From NCBI RefSeq assembly GCF_003664595.1, contig NZ_QXPZ01000036.1, forward strand, positions 1 through 64,000: a stretch of 64,000 nt of DNA, written 5' to 3'. The position numbers and the translations under genes are program-made. This stretch comes from Atopobacter sp. AH10. Lineage in GTDB: Bacteria; Bacillota; Bacilli; Lactobacillales; Aerococcaceae. Within the stretch, counting starts at the first letter, position 1; each line of letters opens with the position of its first letter. Below, one piece after another: positions 55,742-64,000 of this stretch. The notes beneath the pieces were generated by a model, which did not search any database, was not told the DNA's origin, and saw nothing but the letters and a program-made list of their open reading frames with translations.

Positions 55742-58363
55742 CTAATCATCACTAGAGTCTAACTTGTCTTCTTTCACTAATTCTGACGCAAAATCTTGTA
55801 AATGTTCTTTTACCGCTTCAGAAGTTGGCATAGATAAAGTTTCTTCCCCCTCTTCTTGCTGGTCTAATTTATCATCTACTATATTGCCATCATCTTTTTG
55901 ATCTTCATTTTCTTCAGGATCAACTAAGGTCACAGCAGATAATTTGGAATTTTCATCAACTCGCATGATCTTCACACCTTGAGTGGATCGACCTGTTTGA
56001 CTAATACCAGAGATACTGCAACGTATCACCACACCATTATCTGTAATCATCATGGCATCTTCATTACCATACACACAACGTAGAGCTACCAACTGTCCGT
56101 TTCTTTCAGTGAGATGAATGGCTTTAATCCCTTTACCACCACGTTTATGCACGGAATACTCAGAAGAAGGCGTCCGTTTACCATAACCCTTATCGGTAAC
56201 CGCTAAAATTTCGCATTCTTGGCTAAAGGTATCCATGGCAATAACTTGATCCCCATCTTGTAAACTGATCCCTTTAACCCCGCTAGCTGTCCGTCCCATC
56301 GCTCGAACATCCTTTTCTTCAAAGGTAACCGATTGTCCTTTTTGAGTTCCCAAAATAACATATTGTTTCCCGTCAGTTAAGCGAACTTTGATCACTTCAT
56401 CCCCTTCACGTAAACCAATAGCAATCAAACCATTTGTTCGAATATTTTGGAATTCTGATAATTTCGTTCGCTTGACAATTCCTAACTCGGTCACAAAGAA
56501 GAGATAAGCTTCTTCATCATTCATTTGGTTATCAATGTTCAAGACAGCTTCAACTGTTTCGTTTTCCTCGATTGGTAATAAATTAACCAGTGGCAAGCCC
56601 TTTGCTGTCCGACTATATTCTGGGATTTCATAACCTCTAATTTTATAAACTTTCCCTTTATTCGTAAAGAAGAGGATATCATCATGACTCGAGCAGACGA
56701 ACATGTTTTCTATAAAATCATTGTCATGCATCGACATCCCTTGAACACCACGTCCACCTCTATTTTGTGTCTTAAATTCTTGATCTGGAAGACGCTTAAT
56801 ATAGCCATTATGCGTCAAGGTCACCACAACTGATTCTTCTTCGATAAGATCTTCATCTTCAAATGTTAAGGCTTCCCCAACTAAAAGTTCTGTCCGACGA
56901 GAATCACCAAATTTTCGACGAATTTCAGCTAGTTCTTCTTGAATAATACGGAAACGTTCTTGCTCACTTGCTAAAATCTTGTTATATTCCTTAATTTTAT
57001 CCATCAATTGCGCATGCTCATCATCGATTTTTTCTCTTTCCAAACCAGTTAAGCGAATCATACGCATGTCTAGAATAGCTTGAGCTTGTATATCGCTCAA
57101 ACCGTAATCTTGCATAAAGATTTGTTTGGCTTCTTCCCCAGTCTTAGATTGTCGCAAAATCGCCACAATCGCATCAATGTGATCTAAAGCTACTTGCAAA
57201 CCTTCTAAGATATGAACACGAGCTTCCGCTTTCTTTTTATCAAAAATAGCCCGCCGTCTAACCACTTCTTCTTGATGGTTGAGATAATGAACTAATATTT
57301 CTTTTAGACTGAGTGTCCTTGGAACGCCATTAACAATAGCTAACATATTAAAGCCAAAATTCGTTTGAAGAGGGGTCAACTTGTAAAGGTTATTGACCAA
57401 AACGTGAGCAGAGACATCTTTTCTCACTTCAATAACAATCCTCATCCCATTTCGGTCAGATTCATCATTCAAATAGGTTAAGCCTTCAATTCTTTTTTCC
57501 CTATGTAATTCTGCAATACGAGACACTAATTTTGCCTTATTTACCATATAAGGGATTTCTGTAATGACAATTCTTTCTTTCCCATTGGCTAAAGTTTCAA
57601 TATCTAATTTTGCCCGACAAACGATCTTTCCACGACCTGTCTCATAAGCACGACGTATCCCTGATTTTCCTAAAACTATACCACCTGTTGGAAAATCTGG
57701 TCCTGGCAATACAGTCATCAATTCAGCAGTTGTTGCATTAGGATTTTCCATTAATAAATCTAAAGCATCAATGACTTCTCCCAGATTATGAGGAGGAATA
57801 TTGGTTGCCATACCAACAGCAATCCCTGTTGCCCCATTGACTAATAAATTAGGAAAACGTGCAGGCAGGACTGATGGTTCTTTTTCAGTTCCATCATAAT
57901 TATCCATATAATCGATCGTTTCTTTGTTAATATCCCTAAGCATTTCCAAAGAAATCTTAGACAAGCGAGATTCGGTGTAACGCATAGCCGCTGCACCATC
58001 TCCGTCAATCGAGCCAAAATTCCCATGTCCATCTACCAAAGGGTAACGATAAGAAAAATCTTGAGCCATACGAACCATCGATTCATAAATAGCATAATCG
58101 CCATGTGGGTGATATTTCCCCATAACATCCCCAACAATACGGGCAGATTTCTTATGCGGTTTGTCTGGGGTAACCCCTAATTCGTTCATTCCATAAAGAA
58201 TACGCCGATGAACAGGCTTTAAACCATCTCGAACATCAGGCAAGGCACGAGAAACGATAACACTCATGGAATATTGCAAGAAGGAAGTCCGCATCTCTTT
58301 AGAGAGTTCTACGGTGGATTTTAAACTATTATCCTTACTTTCAAAGTCATTAAAATCGCTCAC
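55742..58363 (-). CDS. gyrA: DNA gyrase subunit A
   Basis: DNA breakage-reunion subunit of gyrase (873 residues). The winged-helix domain has the catalytic Y129 in [10 protein letters not shown], and the C-terminal domain has six beta-pinwheel blades with the GyrA-box-type motif RGGRGVQGM (near 545). In the quinolone-resistance region the sequence is [12 protein letters not shown] (86-97): Tyr90 stands where susceptible enzymes have Ser (E. coli Ser83); the second key acidic residue is present as Glu94. The C-terminal 60 residues are an acidic tail. Follows gyrB by 14 bases. Confidence 0.98.
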   Translation of the reverse strand: MSDFNDFESKDNSLKSTVELSKEMRTSFLQYSMSVIVSRALPDVRDGLKPVHRRILYGMNELGVTPDKPHKKSARIVGDVMGKYHPHGDYAIYESMVRMAQDFSYRYPLVDGHGNFGSIDGDGAAAMRYTESRLSKISLEMLRDINKETIDYMDNYDGTEKEPSVLPARFPNLLVNGATGIAVGMATNIPPHNLGEVIDALDLLMENPNATTAELMTVLPGPDFPTGGIVLGKSGIRRAYETGRGKIVCRAKLDIETLANGKERIVITEIPYMVNKAKLVSRIAELHREKRIEGLTYLNDESDRNGMRIVIEVRKDVSAHVLVNNLYKLTPLQTNFGFNMLAIVNGVPRTLSLKEILVHYLNHQEEVVRRRAIFDKKKAEARVHILEGLQVALDHIDAIVAILRQSKTGEEAKQIFMQDYGLSDIQAQAILDMRMIRLTGLEREKIDDEHAQLMDKIKEYNKILASEQERFRIIQEELAEIRRKFGDSRRTELLVGEALTFEDEDLIEEESVVVTLTHNGYIKRLPDQEFKTQNRGGRGVQGMSMHDNDFIENMFVCSSHDDILFFTNKGKVYKIRGYEIPEYSRTAKGLPLVNLLPIEENETVEAVLNIDNQMNDEEAYLFFVTELGIVKRTKLSEFQNIRTNGLIAIGLREGDEVIKVRLTDGKQYVILGTQKGQSVTFEEKDVRAMGRTASGVKGISLQDGDQVIAMDTFSQECEILAVTDKGYGKRTPSSEYSVHKRGGKGIKAIHLTERNGQLVALRCVYGNEDAMMITDNGVVIRCSISGISQTGRSTQGVKIMRVDENSKLSAVTLVDPEENEDQKDDGNIVDDKLDQQEEGEETLSMPTSEAVKEHLQDFASELVKEDKLDSSDD

Positions 58364-58377
58364 CTTAATCCTCCTTC

Positions 58378-61431
<3,054 letters not shown>

Positions 61432-61441
<10 letters not shown>

Positions 61442-61668
61442 GTTTCCTCCTCAGCTCTAATGAAATATAGCCCAACACCAGGAACTTCCACTTGATCTTT
61501 TGGATAAATCTTACGTCCTCGTCTATTTTCTTCTTCACCATTAACAAATACGCTATATTCTGCTAAATAGGCCCTAGCCATGCCACCAGAAGAAATAATT
61601 TCTGCCAACTTTAAAAATTGTCCTAAAGTAATATATTCGCCTGTTATTGTAAGTTGACTTTTTTGCAT
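61432..61668 (-). CDS. yaaA: S4 domain protein YaaA
   Basis: 78-residue RNA-binding S4-domain protein found between dnaN and recF in Firmicutes. The S4 pattern ITLGQFLKLAEIISSGGMAR and the later VFVNGEEENRRGRKIYPKD are clear. B. subtilis relatives act in 50S ribosome assembly (RlbA); function here is inferred from that. Confidence 0.93.
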
Positions 61669-61909
61669 ATGTCACCGACTTTCTGGACCCATTGCTTCCA
61701 ATCGTATCTCCTCTAATTATAGCAAATTTTTGAATAAACCGCAAAAAAGTCCCCTCTTGATTTCTTTTCAGAATGCCTTCTAAGAGGAGATAGCCCATTT
61801 TGGATAAAAATGCTTTTTCAAGTCGAAAATGGCTTATATGGCTCAAAAATAAAAAATCTTTTTTTCAACTGCTCCTTTGACAGTAATTTAACCCTGTTAG
61901 TCAAAAAAA

Positions 61910-61935
61910 GGACCTTGATTTAGCTATCAAAGTCC
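61910..61935 (-). terminator. Terminator after dnaN
   Basis: GGACTTTGAT/ATCAAGGTCC stem (one G-T pair) with a 5-base loop and a run of seven T residues on the minus strand, 16 bases past the dnaN stop. The promoter for yaaA-recF-gyrBA should lie between it and 61669; I could not assign one firmly. Confidence 0.85.
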
Positions 61936-61950
61936 TATCCTAACTATATA

Positions 61951-63114
61951 TTAAGAATGTGTACGTATTGGCGTAATCAATTGAATAAAGTTATGAGGAA
62001 TTGGGTTTGAAGGATTAGCTTCTTCCATAAAGAATGGTTTATCTGATCCATTGAAATAGAGGCTTATATCTACCCCTTTAAAAGTACGAACAGCATCCAT
62101 TAAGAAGATTGGATTGAAGTGAATAGCCACATCTTCTCCGCTAAATTCTTTAATTTGAAGGATTTCTTCCATTTTACCCACTTGCTGTTGCGAACTGTGG
62201 AAGAGAACTTTTTCTGAGGAAATGCTTAGGCAAACAGATTCTTGTTCCTCGTTATTGGCCAAAAGAGCCACCCTATCTGCTCCGTCTTCCAAATCTTTAG
62301 CAGCGACTGTTATTTTGGTTTGATAATTTTTCGGAATCAATCGACTAGTTTCTGGATAAATACCTTCTAGTATACGTGAGTATATGGCGTAATCTTGAAT
62401 TTGAAAAAGAATTTTTGTTTCATCCACTACCAAATGAACATCTTCTTCATCTTCAATAATACGAGTCACTTCTTGTAAAGATTTAGCAGGAACAACTACA
62501 GAGATACTTTCTCCTTGAGCGACCCCCTCAACTTTCACTTGATCAAGAGGAATAATACGTTGACTTAAACGATGTGAATCAGTTGCAACTGTTTTTAACT
62601 GATGATCATCTAAAAAGAATTGCACACCAGTCAAAATTGGCCGAGATTCTTTTTTGAAAACAGAAACAATGGTTTGTTCAATCATATTTTTTAACAAGCA
62701 ACCCTTAATTTGTAAACTGAATTTTTCATTCAATTCGACCATACTAGGGTAATTATTAGGATCATAGGCATTTATCGTAAAATCTGCTTGTTCAGAGACA
62801 ATTTGAACGAGTACTTTGTCTTTGGTTCGAATAGTGACTTCTTCACCAGGTAATTTACGGATAATTTCAATAAAGAATCGACCCTTAACCACCATTGAAC
62901 CTGTTTCTATAACAGTAATGCCATGCTCTAGATTCGTTGTCTCTAATTTTGCTTGAATGGTTAAATTTGAATCACTTCCAATAAAGATAAGACGATCTTT
63001 ATAGACATCTATCTTGATTCCTTCAAGAATATCGGTAGTAGTTTTACTGGCTGTTCCCCGTTGGACATTATTCAACACTTTAGTGAGGACAGATTTTTTA
63101 ATCTTAAATTCCAT
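61951..63114 (-). CDS. dnaN: DNA polymerase III beta sliding clamp
   Basis: Ring-shaped processivity factor of the replicase (387 residues, the usual Firmicute size) with three repeated clamp domains (about 1-125, 130-255, 260-385). Family stretches: LEGIKIDV (28-35), TVATDSHRLSQR (about 175-186) and the C-terminal LITPIRTHS. It follows dnaA across the origin spacer and is followed by a terminator. Confidence 0.97.
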   Translation of the reverse strand: MEFKIKKSVLTKVLNNVQRGTASKTTTDILEGIKIDVYKDRLIFIGSDSNLTIQAKLETTNLEHGITVIETGSMVVKGRFFIEIIRKLPGEEVTIRTKDKVLVQIVSEQADFTINAYDPNNYPSMVELNEKFSLQIKGCLLKNMIEQTIVSVFKKESRPILTGVQFFLDDHQLKTVATDSHRLSQRIIPLDQVKVEGVAQGESISVVVPAKSLQEVTRIIEDEEDVHLVVDETKILFQIQDYAIYSRILEGIYPETSRLIPKNYQTKITVAAKDLEDGADRVALLANNEEQESVCLSISSEKVLFHSSQQQVGKMEEILQIKEFSGEDVAIHFNPIFLMDAVRTFKGVDISLYFNGSDKPFFMEEANPSNPIPHNFIQLITPIRTHS

Positions 63115-63280
63115 GGTCGGCTCCTTTGTAAAGAAATAGATATAAATAAATAGTACTAGTAGTAGGACCTGTTAATAATGTGAAGATTTACTCCAATAAG
63201 CTGATTTTGCAAGTTTTCACATGTGGATAACTTTTGGATAAAGCTTGGCATAAGTCGTCAACTTATCCACATGTTAATAA
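63115..63280. other. oriC: oriC region: dnaA-dnaN spacer with DnaA boxes and DnaA-trio tract
   Basis: Perfect DnaA boxes lie at 63222-63230 (minus) and 63263-63271 (plus), with near-boxes TTATCCAAA at 63234-63242 and TTATTAACA at 63170-63178 and 63272-63280 (all minus). The plus strand at 63151-63166 reads TAGTACTAGTAGTAGG, a repeating TAG tract like the DnaA-trio element of the basal unwinding system in B. subtilis, followed by AT-rich sequence (ATAGATATAAATAAA). This layout is that of a Firmicute origin unwinding site. Confidence 0.75.
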
Positions 63281-64000
63281 CTATTTTTCTTTTAGCTGTT
63301 TGATGAGTCGTTCAACGTCATCCACTAGCTCTCGATTACCTTCTTCCAACTCTTGTTTAATTTTGTCATAAGCATACAAAACAGTTGAGTGATCTTTTCC
63401 ACCAAATTCGTTTCCAATCTTTGGTAGAGATTGGTTGGTCATTTCTCTTGCTAAATACATAGAGATTTGTCGAGGGGTAACGATTGTTTTGTGTCTTTTT
63501 TTGCCTTTCAGATCTTGAACACTAACGTGATAGAACTTTGCAACTGTTTCTTGTATATCTAAAATACTCAATTCACGTTGCTTTTGATTTGGTAAAAGGG
63601 TTTTTAAAGCTTCAGCAGCTAAATCAACGGTAATATCTTGGCCAATAGTTGTGGCATAAGCTTGAATTCGAGTCAATGACCCTTCAAGTTCACGAACGTT
63701 GGAATCAATTTGTCCACTGATATAGTAGAGGACATCATCTGATATATCTAGCCCCATATTATCAGCTTTTTTCGAAAGAATGGCGATACGTGTTTCAAAA
63801 TCAGGAGGGGTAATATCTACTGCTAGGCCTGATTTAAATCGAGAAACAAGACGTTCTTCTAGATTATTGATTTCTTCAGGAATTCGATCACTGGTGAGGA
63901 CGATTTGATGCTCATTATTAAATAGAAAATTAAAGGTGTGGAAGAATTCTTCTTGCGTGGATTCTTTGTCAGCGAAAAATTGGACATCGTCTACCATTAA
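63281..64000 (-). CDS. dnaA: Chromosomal replication initiator DnaA (C-terminal part)
   Basis: Only the last 239 codons are in the window; the gene continues past the right edge. The visible part starts in the Walker B region ([13 protein letters not shown]), continues through the AAA+ lid with sensor 2 ([18 protein letters not shown]), and ends with the DNA-binding domain IV containing [20 protein letters not shown] and [15 protein letters not shown], the DnaA-box recognition helix-turn-helix. The stop codon is at 63281-63283. Confidence 0.98.
   Translation of the reverse strand, partial: LMVDDVQFFADKESTQEEFFHTFNFLFNNEHQIVLTSDRIPEEINNLEERLVSRFKSGLAVDITPPDFETRIAILSKKADNMGLDISDDVLYYISGQIDSNVRELEGSLTRIQAYATTIGQDITVDLAAEALKTLLPNQKQRELSILDIQETVAKFYHVSVQDLKGKKRHKTIVTPRQISMYLAREMTNQSLPKIGNEFGGKDHSTVLYAYDKIKQELEEGNRELVDDVERLIKQLKEK

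Overview
The window is a chromosomal segment next to the replication origin of a low-GC Gram-positive bacterium of the order Lactobacillales. The gene order matches the Bacillus/Lactobacillales template in three places: dnaA-dnaN-yaaA-recF-gyrB-gyrA, cysS-mrnC-rlmB-rae1-sigH-rpmG-secE-nusG-rplK-rplA-rplJ-rplL, and dut-radA-yacL. The proteins are non-sporulating lactic-type, and starts and Shine-Dalgarno sites (GGAGG with ATG, TTG or GTG) are typical Firmicute. A family such as Aerococcaceae or Carnobacteriaceae would fit, but I cannot fix the genus from sequence alone. Most long operons lie on the minus strand and run leftward away from dnaA, as expected for the leading strand of a fork leaving an origin at the right-hand end.

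Layout from left to right. 1-577: 5' end of a 16S rRNA gene (minus) with its leader and promoter. 578-2730: a ComC-type prepilin peptidase (plus), then a DUF3343 and YedE pair (minus) of the kind linked to selenium or sulfur handling. 3040-4778: an M-box magnesium riboswitch and mgtE. 5138-12454: rpoC and rpoB behind a structured leader with an apparent attenuator. 12899-19828: an AbgA-like hydrolase, an RsmC-like methyltransferase, hsp20, the L7/L12, L10, L1 and L11 genes, nusG, secE and rpmG. 20074-25645: sigH, rae1, rlmB, mrnC, cysS and gltX. 25985-31066: accessory genes (small CSSC protein, MATE pump, MalY-like C-S lyase, XRE regulator, nitroreductase). 31336-33231: pbuX and xpt with a PurR-type control region. 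33423-37383: yacL, radA, dut and a lipoprotein. 37613-41607: a SAM hydrolase with a complete ECF transporter. 41909-44663: glnA, glnR and a CDF metal exporter. 44992-50385: purA, dnaB, rplI, gdpP. 50386-53226: a gene-free, very AT-rich region. 53227-64000: rpsR, ssb, rpsF, a polysaccharide deacetylase, gyrA, gyrB, recF, yaaA, dnaN and the 3' part of dnaA.

The most unusual part is the 2.8-kb gene-free region at 50386-53226. It carries five ParB-binding parS palindromes, three of them inside a 42-43-bp tandem repeat, and a separate cluster of seven DnaA boxes, about 10 kb from the canonical dnaA-dnaN origin region. That spacer (63115-63280) also has DnaA boxes and a DnaA-trio-like tract. The chromosome therefore appears to have an extended origin domain in which the DnaA-binding and centromere functions are spread out.

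Other points: GyrA has Tyr at the quinolone-resistance position (E. coli Ser83), predicting raised fluoroquinolone MICs. xpt-pbuX has a PurBox promoter and no recognisable purine riboswitch. A perfect GlnR box lies between glnR and a divergent metal exporter. Nearly every convergent gene pair is separated by a long two-tier hairpin that can serve both strands, and two of these hairpins are copies of one repeat.
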